Positions 8,852 through 17,860 are shown, counted from the stretch's first letter. The stretch: DNA of 43,127 nucleotides from Chromatiales bacterium (GCA_022360905.1 JAKSBX010000130.1:1-43127), one strand, 5' to 3'. The notes: generated from the sequence alone by a model not told the origin. Translations and numbers: made by a program.

Positions 8852-9678
8852 ATCTCGATGGCTCCTTCATACACGGTTTCTGCTGGACCTCTCATGAGTA
8901 CGGTGCTGCCTTGGTCGCTCCACTTTATCACAAGATCGCCGCCGCGTAGGTGTACAACCACTTCCTCTTCAAGCAGCCCGAGCAGACGGCCGGCGGCGAC
9001 CGCCGCACAGGCGCCACTGCCGCAGGCCAGGGTTTCGCCGCTGCCCCGTTCGAAAACCCGCAGTTTTGTTTCGTTGGGACTGATTACCTGAAGGAAGCCC
9101 ACGTTGGTGCGTTCTGGAAAGCGCTGGTGTCTTTCGATCAGTGGGCCGAGCCTTTCCACTGGAGCGAGATCGGTATCGCCGACCATCAAAACGGCATGGG
9201 GGTTTCCCATCGATACGGCGCTGATGGCGTACTGTTCGCCTTCGATATCCAGGGGGTATTGGTCAGCTTGTTGGTCTGCGACAAACGGAATGGTTGCCGG
9301 GTCGAATGAGGGCATGCCCATGTCGACTTCGATCTGATGGTTCTCCATATAACGCAGAATGATGGTTGCCGTGCTGGTGCCGACCCGCACAGATTGTAAC
9401 TTGCTAAGCCCTTTGCGCCTGATGAACTGGGCAAAGCATCGAGCGCCATTGCCACAGGCGCCGGCTTCGCTGCCGTCAGCATTGAAGATGCCAAAATGGA
9501 AATCGGTGTCCGGCAGTTTTGCCGGTTCAACCAACAAAATCTGATCACACCCGATGCCGAAGCGTCTGTCTGCGATATGGCGGCAGATATCCTCAGTTAA
9601 TGTGAATTGCTGATTGATGGCATCGATTATGACGAAATCATTCCCCAACCCATGCATCTTGGTGAAATTTAATATCAT
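8848..9678 (-). CDS. dapF: Diaminopimelate epimerase
   Basis: The 276-residue product is full length for DapF, which interconverts LL- and meso-diaminopimelate for lysine and peptidoglycan synthesis in the cytoplasm. It begins with the family signature MHGLGNDFVIID, and both catalytic cysteines are present: C75 in GACGNGARC and C219 in LACGSGAC. The other substrate-binding motifs NADGSEAG, GNPHAV and ERGSGET are also visible. The gene overlaps lptM upstream (ATGA at 9675-9678) and DUF484 downstream (ATGA at 8848-8851), so the operon is tightly coupled. Confidence 0.98.
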   Translation of the reverse strand: MILNFTKMHGLGNDFVIIDAINQQFTLTEDICRHIADRRFGIGCDQILLVEPAKLPDTDFHFGIFNADGSEAGACGNGARCFAQFIRRKGLSKLQSVRVGTSTATIILRYMENHQIEVDMGMPSFDPATIPFVADQQADQYPLDIEGEQYAISAVSMGNPHAVLMVGDTDLAPVERLGPLIERHQRFPERTNVGFLQVISPNETKLRVFERGSGETLACGSGACAAVAAGRLLGLLEEEVVVHLRGGDLVIKWSDQGSTVLMRGPAETVYEGAIEI

Positions 9679-9812
9679 GAAACTTGTGACTGATCTGGCT
9701 TATGCGAGGAGTTTTCTGGTGGATTGTGTAGCGGGCCTTTTTGACCGCACCCGCTTAGGCCAAGCGCCGAAAGAACTAGTATTAAGAAAAACCAATAGCG
9801 AATAGATTTCAT
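9675..9812 (-). CDS. lptM: LptM (YifL-type) small lipoprotein
   Basis: A 45-codon ORF starts at ATG 9812 and ends in TGA overlapping the dapF ATG. The product starts MKSIRYWFFLILVLSALGLS and continues GCGQKGPLHNP. This is a lipoprotein signal peptide with lipobox LSGC (C22), followed by GQKGPL, the hallmark of LptM/YifL. In E. coli LptM is an outer membrane lipoprotein that assists oxidative maturation of the LptD LPS translocon. The position immediately upstream of dapF is the usual one. The ribosome-binding site is weak. Few alternatives fit the GCGQKGPL motif plus its place in the operon. Confidence 0.93.
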   Translation of the reverse strand: MKSIRYWFFLILVLSALGLSGCGQKGPLHNPPENSSHKPDQSQVS

Positions 9813-10099
9813 AATAGTTTTATGTGCATTGGGTTTCGATCAAATCCAAAACTCAAACTAAATATCCGACAGTCCCTCTTAAATATAATGCCAACTCTAT
9901 GTGCCCGGGATAGGAGAGGATACAAGTCCCCTATCATATAGCAGAAATGGTCTTTTGTCTGCTTTGGCAAATGATCCCGATAGCAGAGCCGATTCAAGCG
10001 GCGGGTGGTTATAACTTGAGTAGAGGGGGTATTCAGACCTCAGGCTACGGTGCCGAGTTGAATTTTGTAAGATGTGTGCCACGGGCTGAAAGGCTGCAA
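9813..10099. other. A/T-rich intergenic spacer between lptM and the GT-C gene
   Basis: 287 bp without a supported gene. Base composition drops sharply here compared with dapF, marking the edge of the A/T-rich glycan segment. A weak inverted repeat (ATAGGAGAG near 9910 against GTCCCCTAT near 9927) might form a small hairpin after the GT-C gene. The lptM operon promoter should lie here, but I cannot assign it. Confidence 0.5.
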
Positions 10100-13000
10100 T
10101 CATTTGTCGCATACCGTGAGATCTTTGAGGTCGGCTTCGTATTTAGTCTCTGTGCTGCAGTAGTGTACGAGCTGTATATATTTAAATTGATCTTTAAACT
10201 GTTCACACGTAAGCGGTATCGTGTAGTTCAGATCGACGGTTTCGGTAGCATCTCTGGTGTCGTGTATTGAATAAATATCACCTTTGAAAAAAGTAACTAT
10301 TTTTGACGTGCTATTGTCCTCGCACTTATCAATAGGGCCGCTGATCTTGACACTGTTATCGAGATAGAGTGCTTTCAATTGATGGCCCGGGCTGTATAGG
10401 CTCGACTTTTTTGGTGCTTGATTCGATGAGGAGAGTCTGTGTTCATAATAATAGAAAAGATTGCTCCAGATGAGTGACGGAATGATCACGATCGGAACTA
10501 CTATTTTCAGAAGTGATTTTGTCTGGTCGTGCCAAAGCAGGTAGCCAATGGATATCAATGGTAAAAGCGGTAGGAAATAGCGAAATTGTATTCCTCCTAG
10601 ATATCCATAGGTGAGGTATTTTTGATAAATATAGATAAAGTGTATTACTGTAAATATTAGCGTTGTAATGGTTCCCGCAATATACATTTTCCACAGCAGC
10701 TGTAGATTAGGCTTGTGAGGTTTCCTTAACAACTGACTCAAAGAGATAAAGAAGAAAAGTATAATCCCATAGGCTTGAATTGTGCTTTGCTTATAAACAT
10801 TACTGTGCGATGTAATGCCGATAAGAGATTTCAGCGTTGCTTCGAAATAGTGTCCGGCATATTGAAATATGCTCATGGTGTTGCTGGGGTCTTTGGTGTA
10901 ATTATCGAGTACTGAAGCGCCAGCAGGAAAAAAAGTACCATACTCCACTTTGACGTAAACATAATAAACCGCTGGAATAAATAGCAGTAAACCGGATATT
11001 AAAAGTGATTTACGTTGTGACCAGAGTGTAATGAGTTGATCTTTTTGTAAAAAGAACAGTAAGAAAAAGCTGAGTATAAGGGCTTGCAGGCCAGTAGTCG
11101 CTTTCGTAAGCAGGCCGATGGAAATCGCTGCAGAGAGTAAAACCGTCGTATATTTAGTATGTATATTTTTGTAGACAAGTAACCATGAGGCTATGACGGC
11201 ATAGAAGGATGCAATAGCAAGGCTGTCATTGTTGGTTGACGCGGATATGTATGGAAAGATTGGGATTGAAGTTAAAAATAAGAAAAACGGGATCAGCCCG
11301 GAATCATCATAGGATGTGCGTCGTATTACGGATATCAGGAAAATTAAGGTTATGCTGATAATAATGAGACTGCTTACTCTGAATATTTTGTAATCAGCAA
11401 CAACCATGCAGTCGGTCTTGTTGGTTAAGAAACTGCTGATGTAATAATAGACAGGGGGGTGTTTTAGGTAATTTAGATCCTGTGTTTGACGGCCGCCATG
11501 GCTACAGAGTTTTTCTGTGACTGGGTCAGGAATGGAAGCCTGTTCTTTTATGCCGGCTATTCGTGAAAGATGGGCGACTTCATCTGGTGGTATGCCCACT
11601 TTCAAGTCATCAATCAAAAAATAAGAATAGAGCGCGTAAATAGAGAAAATGACAAACAACGCGAGCGTTAAAGATGAATTTGAAGGTCTGTTTTGCATTT
11701 TTACGTTAAATTCCAATCCTGACTTTTCATGGAGCATCAGTAGTAGACTGGTTATGCCGGATACTGTCCACATGAGAATTATACTCACAATTAATGCTGT
11801 AGGAAGTTGTTGATTTTCTGCAATTGTTGGAGCGTGATGAAGAATATTAAACCATTCGATCTCACTAGAGACGGCGCCATTTTTGTAAGTGCTAAAGCCG
11901 ATTACAGCCAAATTACCCAGTATAAAATATAGGCTCATTACCAGTTTTTCATACTTTTTGAATGTCAGTAAACCAGTGGCCAGTATTGCTGAGATTACCG
12001 TTATCCCGGGCAAAATATAGCGGGAATTGTAATTTCCGTAACCTTTAGCATGAACGATCATTTCCAAATATGTTGCCGCAATTAATAGAAAAAATGCAGC
12101 TAAAACGAGTATCGTATTTCTACTGATGTCTTTTTTATAAATTTTGATTGCGAGAGTAACTAAAAAGCTTATATAGGCAATTAGAGTGGCTGTTCCTACT
12201 AATCCAATCAATAAAATATTATCGATACTCTGCTTTAAAGCCTGGGTTATCGGGCTGGTTAATATATACGACCACATTTTGCCGCTCAACAAAACGGTTT
12301 CGAGACTTTTATACTTTCTGTCAGCAGCAAAATCAGCGATCCATGATTGTGGCGCTGCCCGCCAGAAATAGCCGCTATCAAGATAATTTCCGTAATAAAA
12401 CTCTCCAGACAGCCATGCTGCACTGGCAACGATGAGTGCTACTAACAGAAAAGGATTTGGAAAACTTAGCGCTGGCGGATTGGATTTTTTGTCGCTGTAC
12501 AACTTCAGAAAAACTAGGCCGAGTGTAATCAAGAAAACTGGCAAAAAGGAGACTTTTGTATAGATTCCGAGTGTGGTGCTAAGCAGATATATCAGGAAAG
12601 TTTTATGAGTATAGCCGGTGCGTATGATTTTTAATGTGCATATCCATGAAATCGTGATGAGTAGTACAAGTAGAGCTTCGCTAAAAACTAAACCTGAAAC
12701 TTTTGCGAATGGTATGAAAAAAGCAAATACTATGAGAAATAGTATATCGAAATTGGGTTTTTTAAATAAATTGAATAGATCGCTATAGATTGCAATTAGG
12801 GTAAGGGTTATCAGGGCTAATAGGGTGTTAAATATTCGGACACCTAAAACTACGCTGTTGAAAGAGTAGTCGTTGCCAATAAGATAGCCTGTTATCGGCG
12901 AAATCAATTTATAGTAAAGGGGTGGGTGATGAGCCGCAAATTGAATTTCGGTAAATTTCAGATCGTAGGGTAGTTTTAATCCCTCGTAAAATTCAGGCAT

Positions 13001-13159
13001 AGAGCCAGTGCTTAGTTGCCATGCGTAGTCTATGTGAACCTGTGTGTCGCTGTGGCCGGATAGCGGAAAGCAGATGGCAATAACCAGGTAAGCCAGAAAT
13101 GCGGTAACTATGATCGATAATTTTAAAGAGTTTTTGTAGGTCATTAATTTACTGTCCAT
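10100..13159 (-). CDS. Tandem two-half GT-C family membrane glycosyltransferase (internally duplicated)
   Basis: The 1019-residue polytopic protein consists of two homologous GT-C-like halves. Half 1 has an acidic first loop (SGHSDTQVHIDY, near 34-45), HHPPLYY (77-83), GIYTKVSFLP (about 198-207) and NSRYILP (378-384). Half 2 repeats the order with PPDEVAH (524-530), KHPPVYYY (566-573), GLLTKATTG and QFRYFLP. The HPP-Y motif and acidic loop are typical of PMT/ArnT/DUF2142-type enzymes that use polyprenyl-phosphate sugars at the periplasmic face of the inner membrane. A Cys-rich periplasmic tail ends the protein. Donor and acceptor are unknown. It is the last gene of a glycan cluster and is distinctly A/T-rich, suggesting transfer. 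A second in-frame ATG at 13144 is an alternative start. Confidence 0.75.
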   Translation of the reverse strand: MDSKLMTYKNSLKLSIIVTAFLAYLVIAICFPLSGHSDTQVHIDYAWQLSTGSMPEFYEGLKLPYDLKFTEIQFAAHHPPLYYKLISPITGYLIGNDYSFNSVVLGVRIFNTLLALITLTLIAIYSDLFNLFKKPNFDILFLIVFAFFIPFAKVSGLVFSEALLVLLITISWICTLKIIRTGYTHKTFLIYLLSTTLGIYTKVSFLPVFLITLGLVFLKLYSDKKSNPPALSFPNPFLLVALIVASAAWLSGEFYYGNYLDSGYFWRAAPQSWIADFAADRKYKSLETVLLSGKMWSYILTSPITQALKQSIDNILLIGLVGTATLIAYISFLVTLAIKIYKKDISRNTILVLAAFFLLIAATYLEMIVHAKGYGNYNSRYILPGITVISAILATGLLTFKKYEKLVMSLYFILGNLAVIGFSTYKNGAVSSEIEWFNILHHAPTIAENQQLPTALIVSIILMWTVSGITSLLLMLHEKSGLEFNVKMQNRPSNSSLTLALFVIFSIYALYSYFLIDDLKVGIPPDEVAHLSRIAGIKEQASIPDPVTEKLCSHGGRQTQDLNYLKHPPVYYYISSFLTNKTDCMVVADYKIFRVSSLIIISITLIFLISVIRRTSYDDSGLIPFFLFLTSIPIFPYISASTNNDSLAIASFYAVIASWLLVYKNIHTKYTTVLLSAAISIGLLTKATTGLQALILSFFLLFFLQKDQLITLWSQRKSLLISGLLLFIPAVYYVYVKVEYGTFFPAGASVLDNYTKDPSNTMSIFQYAGHYFEATLKSLIGITSHSNVYKQSTIQAYGIILFFFISLSQLLRKPHKPNLQLLWKMYIAGTITTLIFTVIHFIYIYQKYLTYGYLGGIQFRYFLPLLPLISIGYLLWHDQTKSLLKIVVPIVIIPSLIWSNLFYYYEHRLSSSNQAPKKSSLYSPGHQLKALYLDNSVKISGPIDKCEDNSTSKIVTFFKGDIYSIHDTRDATETVDLNYTIPLTCEQFKDQFKYIQLVHYCSTETKYEADLKDLTVCDK

Positions 13160-13353
13160 GTAAATATTTCATCCTAATCGGTCGATTGCTGTGTAACCAA
13201 TAAATCTTGAGCGTCATGAAAGAGATGCTATCGATGGCATTGCTCCTGCGGTACGTTGCTCCAGCTTCATTGCTACAACTGTTTTTATTATCAGGAGCAT
13301 TGCAATGTATCGATAAGAACCTAAGGATCCAGGTTTTTGTAACAACAACGGCC

Positions 13354-14286
13354 CTACGTTTTACTTTCATTGGATTTGTATCGGGCATTAAAATTGTTAT
13401 TACGTTTCGATAGAAAGCTGGAGAAAATCACCAAAATAATCTCGGAGACGATGTACAAGAGCCGATTGATGGTTGCAAGGACTACTGAAGTATTCGAATC
13501 AAGATATGGAATAAGCCCCATAACCAGAATTGCCTCCCGAATGCCAATACCTGCCGGAGCGAAAGGTACGGCGAATCCCAGTGCATAACTCAGTGCATAG
13601 AGGCCGATGATATAGATGATCGAGATATCCTGAGAGGTGTAGGGTAGCAGGGTGATCCAGAAGGAAAAGCCGAGGCAGAGCCATAGCGCTATGACGACCA
13701 GACTGGTCTTGGCGCTGAACATAAACTGTTTCGCATAGTGCTGTACTGTTTTTCGAAACCAAACAACCAACAATAGGAGCAGCGCTGCAACCATTGCCAA
13801 ACTCAGTGGTTGGGTTAAGTATTCGGGCAGCTGTCCAAGCATCTGCATGATCAGGCTGTGCTGGGTAAGCAGAATTAAGCAAATGCCAATTAACAATGCA
13901 CTGAAAACTACCCAAAATGTCTCGAGCAGTAGCGTGTCTCTGATCTTGGCATTACTGATATCCGCCTCTTTATAAAGCGTGATCCTGCCAACATACTGCC
14001 AGATGGAGCCGGGAATGTATTTTCCGAGCTGGGTGATGTTGTAGATGGTAAAGCAGCGCAGATAGCCGAGGTCGATCTGATACCTGAGGAGAGCCAGGTG
14101 CATGACCAGCACCAGTAGAACTTTTGCGACGAGTATGGCAAGGAATGCAACCGACATTACCGAGAGCGGTAATTTGCTGACGATGTCCAGTGTGGCATGC
14201 AGATTCTTATAAAGGAACAGGCTGACAAAGGTGAGAACCAGAAGCCACCAGATCAACTTCAGTAGGGATTTGAGTTTCTGTTGCAC
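13354..14286 (-). CDS. Lysylphosphatidylglycerol synthase-like TM (UPF0104) protein
   Basis: From a GTG at 14286 the product is 310 residues: a polytopic membrane protein of about eight helices with the LPG_synthase_TM pattern, including YNITQLGKYIPGSIWQYVGR near residue 80 and the late motif FAPAGIGIREAILVMGL. The family holds flippase-like and AglD-type proteins and often sits in glycan loci; the soluble lysyl-transferase domain of MprF is absent. The longer ORF from ATG 14367 would overlap the previous gene by 74 bp and adds a non-membrane leader of unlikely sequence, so the GTG 7 bp after the upstream stop is preferred, though its ribosome-binding site is poor. Probable role: translocation of a glycan intermediate or lipid, inferred from family and context. 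Confidence 0.78.
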   Translation of the reverse strand: MQQKLKSLLKLIWWLLVLTFVSLFLYKNLHATLDIVSKLPLSVMSVAFLAILVAKVLLVLVMHLALLRYQIDLGYLRCFTIYNITQLGKYIPGSIWQYVGRITLYKEADISNAKIRDTLLLETFWVVFSALLIGICLILLTQHSLIMQMLGQLPEYLTQPLSLAMVAALLLLLVVWFRKTVQHYAKQFMFSAKTSLVVIALWLCLGFSFWITLLPYTSQDISIIYIIGLYALSYALGFAVPFAPAGIGIREAILVMGLIPYLDSNTSVVLATINRLLYIVSEIILVIFSSFLSKRNNNFNARYKSNESKT

Positions 14287-14293
14287 TGCTGTG

Positions 14294-15547
14294 TTAGTCC
14301 AGATTGGTAAACAGATACTCGAACTGTTGCGCTGAAGATTCAATGATGCCGGGCAGGTGCTGCTCAAGCTTGTTTCTCACTTCCCCGTCAGCATCGGTAA
14401 TTGTTACAACGGATTGTAAAATCGATGCCATCTGCGCTTGCTTGAAGTCATACACCAGTTCGCCCAATTCGAATGAGTCCATCACTTCTTTATATTTATG
14501 GCTCCAACCGATCACGATAACCGGCTGTTTCGCAGAGAGTGCTGCGATCATGGCATGAAACCTTGAAACCAGCACGATCCTGCAGGCAGTCATCAATGTT
14601 TTGATGCCATTGGTATTGATGTCGAAATCCACCGAGTAGACATTGGCTTCAGACCGGTCTGCAGTCAGCTGCTGCGAGATGCGCTGAATCACCGGCAGAT
14701 CATTGTTTCTCAATTTTTCACCCTGCTGCTTGCGGGTGGCATTCGGAAACAGCAGCAGAGCAAATCCTCTGTCCAGAAGCTGTTGGCAAAGATGAGTCAG
14801 ACTCTCTGTATAGTCGGCTTCTTCAGAATTGTGTTTTGCGGCAAGGACACTACTGGGACAGATGCCAATGATCGGTCGCTGTTCCACCTTTAGCCGCTCC
14901 GCCAGTTCCGCCACTTCCCTATTACTCTCCTCGGAGAGGTTGTAGTCGGGCTGGTGGCGAAAGGCCACGTCGGCAACCGGTGAGGCAAACAGATTATTCA
15001 GCTTCAGGTCCTGCAGGTGCTGGTGCGTTCCCTTACCCCTGGCGAAGATCTGTTTGCACTGCTTTAAAGTGGCTAGCGCCAGAACCCGGTTGAGTGGGTT
15101 TCCGAAGGGGCCGAGTGCCTGGGAAAATTTTACGACCGGTGTGTTCAGTATGAAGGCGGGCACCAGGGTCAGTACGTTGTAGGGGAGAAATTTCTCCCGC
15201 CCATCTATGAAGGCGACCCCGGCCAGATCGATCAATACATCGGATTGGTCGAGGGCCTGCAGGGCATTGGGGAAAAACCCCAGCAATCTGTTGAGCAAGG
15301 GCAGTTTGAACAGGGCGAACAGAATCGAAAACGGAAACAACAGGGCAACGATCGAGAGGGGCGTTGCACTGTACACCGCCACCTTGTCATCCCGGTTGAG
15401 GACTCTGTCCTGCTCTGGATAGTAGGAGAAGACATTGAAACGGCAATCGGGATAACGCTGGCGTATCTCTCCGATGGTGGTGGTCAGCATGGCCTCGGCG
15501 CCGCGGTTACCACTGATGGTTGCGGCGATGATTGAAACAGACTTCAT
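14294..15547 (-). CDS. Polysaccharide pyruvyl transferase family protein
   Basis: The 417-residue product begins MKSVSIIAATISGNRGAEAM, the typical start of the WcaK/CsaB pyruvyl transferase family (PF04230). The late conserved block VSRFHAMIAALSAKQPVIVIGWSHKYKEVM, around residues 325-355, carries the RxH and HK motifs. Family members add ketal-linked pyruvate from phosphoenolpyruvate to sugars of exopolysaccharides or cell-wall glycans in the cytoplasm. The start ATG overlaps the stop of the FrhB-like gene (15544-15547), so the two are translationally coupled; the LPG-TM-like gene follows within 7 bp. The sugar acceptor is unknown. Confidence 0.85.
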   Translation of the reverse strand: MKSVSIIAATISGNRGAEAMLTTTIGEIRQRYPDCRFNVFSYYPEQDRVLNRDDKVAVYSATPLSIVALLFPFSILFALFKLPLLNRLLGFFPNALQALDQSDVLIDLAGVAFIDGREKFLPYNVLTLVPAFILNTPVVKFSQALGPFGNPLNRVLALATLKQCKQIFARGKGTHQHLQDLKLNNLFASPVADVAFRHQPDYNLSEESNREVAELAERLKVEQRPIIGICPSSVLAAKHNSEEADYTESLTHLCQQLLDRGFALLLFPNATRKQQGEKLRNNDLPVIQRISQQLTADRSEANVYSVDFDINTNGIKTLMTACRIVLVSRFHAMIAALSAKQPVIVIGWSHKYKEVMDSFELGELVYDFKQAQMASILQSVVTITDADGEVRNKLEQHLPGIIESSAQQFEYLFTNLD

Positions 15548-16653
15548 GGTAGAGATTCGAGTCCTTTGCGAAAGTAGAGCAGGAGCTTGAGAATCGGTCT
15601 GGGCAGTTTGAAAATCAGGCCCCGCCAGCGCTTGTTCTCACTCCAGCGCATGTTGAACAGTGCCATGAAGGCACTGATCCACTGGTGCCAGGAGACGTGG
15701 CTGTTTGTCTTGTCCGGCACCTTGTAACCGAGCAAGTGAGCCACCCGACTGCGTGCACTGACGTTGTAGTGGTATGGGGCTGCCCTGGCCTGACCGTCGA
15801 GGATGTCGGTGATGTCGAGATCCGTGCTGTTGATCCGCTTGCTCTGCAGAGCGGCTGACCAGGCCTCTTCTCCGGCAGCGGTGCGAACGATCACACCGGT
15901 CTTTTTGATCGGGTCGTCTTTGAAACGGTAGGCCCAGACATCCCCCAGGGAGATATCGGCCTGGTAGCCGAAATGGTCGTGACAGACCAGGCACTTCTTT
16001 TCCGAATAGAAGAACAGATTCTGGTAGAGGCTGAAATAGGAGAAGGGTTTCTCGATGGAGGTGCCGTTATCGAAGCTCGCCTCCAACTGACCTCGCCAGT
16101 GGCCTCGGCGAAAGCGATAGCTCTGCAGTTTTCCACCGGTCAGGTTCTCCAGCTTGACGGTAATGCCATCGACCAGTTCGGTTCTCGAATTGTGGCCGCA
16201 GACCAGGGCGATGGTCAGCCTGACCTTGGCGGCCAAAACCTTGTCCTTTTGCAGCCAGCGGCGCAAATTGGTGATGTCGCAGGGTAGCCCGACCACGGCG
16301 ACAGTACCTTCGAACTCGCGTATCAGCGGCAGCGCCTCTTTCATGAAGGCGGTTTCCACATACTTGCTGCCCTGTGCCTCGAGAATCTCCTGTTCGCTGG
16401 TGGCAATACTGAAATGCGCCCTTACCTTGCCTGCCTCTATGCGGGTGTTGCAGACCAGTGCGCCGTTGATCTCTCCAGCCTTGATCAGTTCGATCAGCAG
16501 GGCGGAACCGACCCCCCCGGATGCGGCGTTGAGACGCACTTGTGGGTCGTCGGCGTAGGCGTGATAGAGATTTTCATAGCCACCGACGAGCTGCTCTATC
16601 GTCTCCTCAGACCATTCTTTTTTCAGTAATCTGTCGGTCAGTTGATTGAGCAT
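15544..16653 (-). CDS. FrhB/FdhB C-terminal domain protein (coenzyme F420 hydrogenase beta-like)
   Basis: The 369-residue product shows the FrhB_FdhB layout: AASGGVGSALL near residue 44, the GSKYVETAF segment, VVGLPCDITNLRRWL near 120-135, and the late cysteine block KKCLVCHDHFGYQADISLGDVW around 218-240. In hydrogenases the family binds FAD and Fe-S and passes electrons to F420. In bacterial glycan clusters FrhB-like proteins recur beside pyruvyl transferases, where the role is undefined, perhaps a redox step on a sugar. No F420 enzyme is nearby, so F420 use should not be assumed. It is the first gene of a coupled minus-strand operon. The ribosome-binding site at ATG 16653 is weak. Confidence 0.82.
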   Translation of the reverse strand: MLNQLTDRLLKKEWSEETIEQLVGGYENLYHAYADDPQVRLNAASGGVGSALLIELIKAGEINGALVCNTRIEAGKVRAHFSIATSEQEILEAQGSKYVETAFMKEALPLIREFEGTVAVVGLPCDITNLRRWLQKDKVLAAKVRLTIALVCGHNSRTELVDGITVKLENLTGGKLQSYRFRRGHWRGQLEASFDNGTSIEKPFSYFSLYQNLFFYSEKKCLVCHDHFGYQADISLGDVWAYRFKDDPIKKTGVIVRTAAGEEAWSAALQSKRINSTDLDITDILDGQARAAPYHYNVSARSRVAHLLGYKVPDKTNSHVSWHQWISAFMALFNMRWSENKRWRGLIFKLPRPILKLLLYFRKGLESLP

Positions 16654-17011
16654 ACCGGTTGATTAAGGGGGCTTTGGGCCTGTTGTGATCGAAGCGCGCA
16701 ATCATAACATAGAAATTGATTTACACTCTCTGACTGATTCAAAACTCTAAGAAAATCAGTTGGCTATATCGGCCGTGCCAAGCTTTTGTCACTCTTTATC
16801 TAGCATTTTACAGGCCAGGTGTCGATGTGAATAATTCTCTGGTAGGAACTAAAAAACTATTCTAATTCTATGTTTAGGAGGACGGTATAGAGCCGGTTGT
16901 TGTACTTAATCAGGCAACATGGGCTGAAAAATAAAAAGTATTGAAGCAGTAGAACCATAAATGGATTTATTACACCGGTTTACCTCTGTCTATCTGATAC
17001 GGAGAACTGCA
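16654..17011. other. Divergent intergenic region, glycan operon / SPOR-like gene
   Basis: 358 bp of A/T-rich DNA between the FrhB-like gene (minus) and the SPOR-like gene (plus). It should contain both promoters. I see no clear consensus promoter pair, operator palindrome or riboswitch, and no ORF worth calling. The upstream in-frame ATG at 16961 of the plus-strand gene falls here but is not preferred. Confidence 0.5.
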
Positions 17012-17731
17012 ATGACTCGGGAACAAAAAATTGGCTGCACCATCGGTGCCCTGGCAGGTATTACACCATTGCTGGTGAGCTTGGTCAGTGTGGATGCCTC
17101 ACTGATCGTCAAGGTACTCGTTCCGGCGGTCATCATTGGATATGTGATCAAGGCGGCCGGTCTGATGGCATTGGGAGCGTTCGTGGTGTTCGTCAATTCA
17201 GAGAGTGATTACAAGAAGGCCTTTCAGCTCGGTCTGATGGCCCCGGCACTGGTGGTCGGTGCATTGAACGCGAATAACTTCAACGAGGCGAACATGGAGA
17301 TCAAAGAGCTGCAGACCGAGCTGGGTGAGCGGGAGTCGGTAGGTATCGTGCCGCTGCAGAGCACCTCTTCCGTGGTCGAGGATGTTTTGTCTTTCTTTAT
17401 CGGCAGCGCCCACGCGGATGAAGCGATGCTGATCGGCAAACATGAAAGCCCATCCACCAGCAATCTGATCTGGTACGGCATCTCCGGAAAGATCTCGGAT
17501 GCCTGGTTTGTAATTGTCGGTTCCCATGATAAGCAGCGGGATGCGGTACGACAGGCGGAAGGCCTGAAGAAGCGGGGCTACAACGCACGGGTGGTGCCGG
17601 ATGTGAAAAACAAAGACAACTACGTTGTCTCAATAGGCTCCTACCTGAATATCAAAGAGGCCAAGGCGCTGCACAAAACAGCCATCCGGGAGAACCTGGC
17701 GAGACACCCCTATCTGTGGAAGTGGAAGTAA
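17012..17731 (+). CDS. Membrane protein with C-terminal SPOR-like domain
   Basis: The ATG at 17012, preceded by GGAGA 6 bases upstream, gives 239 residues; the earlier in-frame ATG at 16961 has no such site. The N-terminal third has two to three hydrophobic helices (about 8-27, 30-62, 70-85). A linker follows, and the last 70 residues resemble a SPOR/peptidoglycan-binding repeat: AWFVIVGSHDKQRDAVRQAE, then LKKRGYNARVVPDVKNKDNY and VVSIGSYLNIKEAKAL. SPOR domains bind denuded septal glycan strands. Function is otherwise unknown. The gene stands alone between a glycan operon and the convergent giant repeat-protein gene, with a palindromic repeat after its stop. Confidence 0.7.
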   Translation: MTREQKIGCTIGALAGITPLLVSLVSVDASLIVKVLVPAVIIGYVIKAAGLMALGAFVVFVNSESDYKKAFQLGLMAPALVVGALNANNFNEANMEIKELQTELGERESVGIVPLQSTSSVVEDVLSFFIGSAHADEAMLIGKHESPSTSNLIWYGISGKISDAWFVIVGSHDKQRDAVRQAEGLKKRGYNARVVPDVKNKDNYVVSIGSYLNIKEAKALHKTAIRENLARHPYLWKWK

Positions 17732-17756
17732 GCTACCCGTCCAGGGTGGGTGATGG

Positions 17757-17860
17757 GATTAACCGCGAATAAACGCCAATCACCGCGAATCAACGCAAAA
17801 CAAGCTCTAAAGTAATTTGCGTCATTTTGCGGTGATTGGCGTTCATTAGCGGCTTTAATC
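17757..17860. repeat. Palindromic intergenic repeat, copy 2
   Basis: Inverted repeat with arms 17757-17786 and 17829-17860; the inner core CGCCAATCACCGC matches GCGGTGATTGGCG on the other side exactly. It is related in sequence and position to the repeat at 7063-7180, since both separate convergent genes. It ends 3 bp before the stop codon of the giant exosortase-substrate gene and may act as a two-way terminator. Confidence 0.78.

Noticed and set aside
14287..14367. ATG at 14367 as start of the LPG-synthase-like protein
   Set aside because: It overlaps the upstream gene by 74 bp and adds residues that do not fit the family; the GTG at 14286 is better placed.
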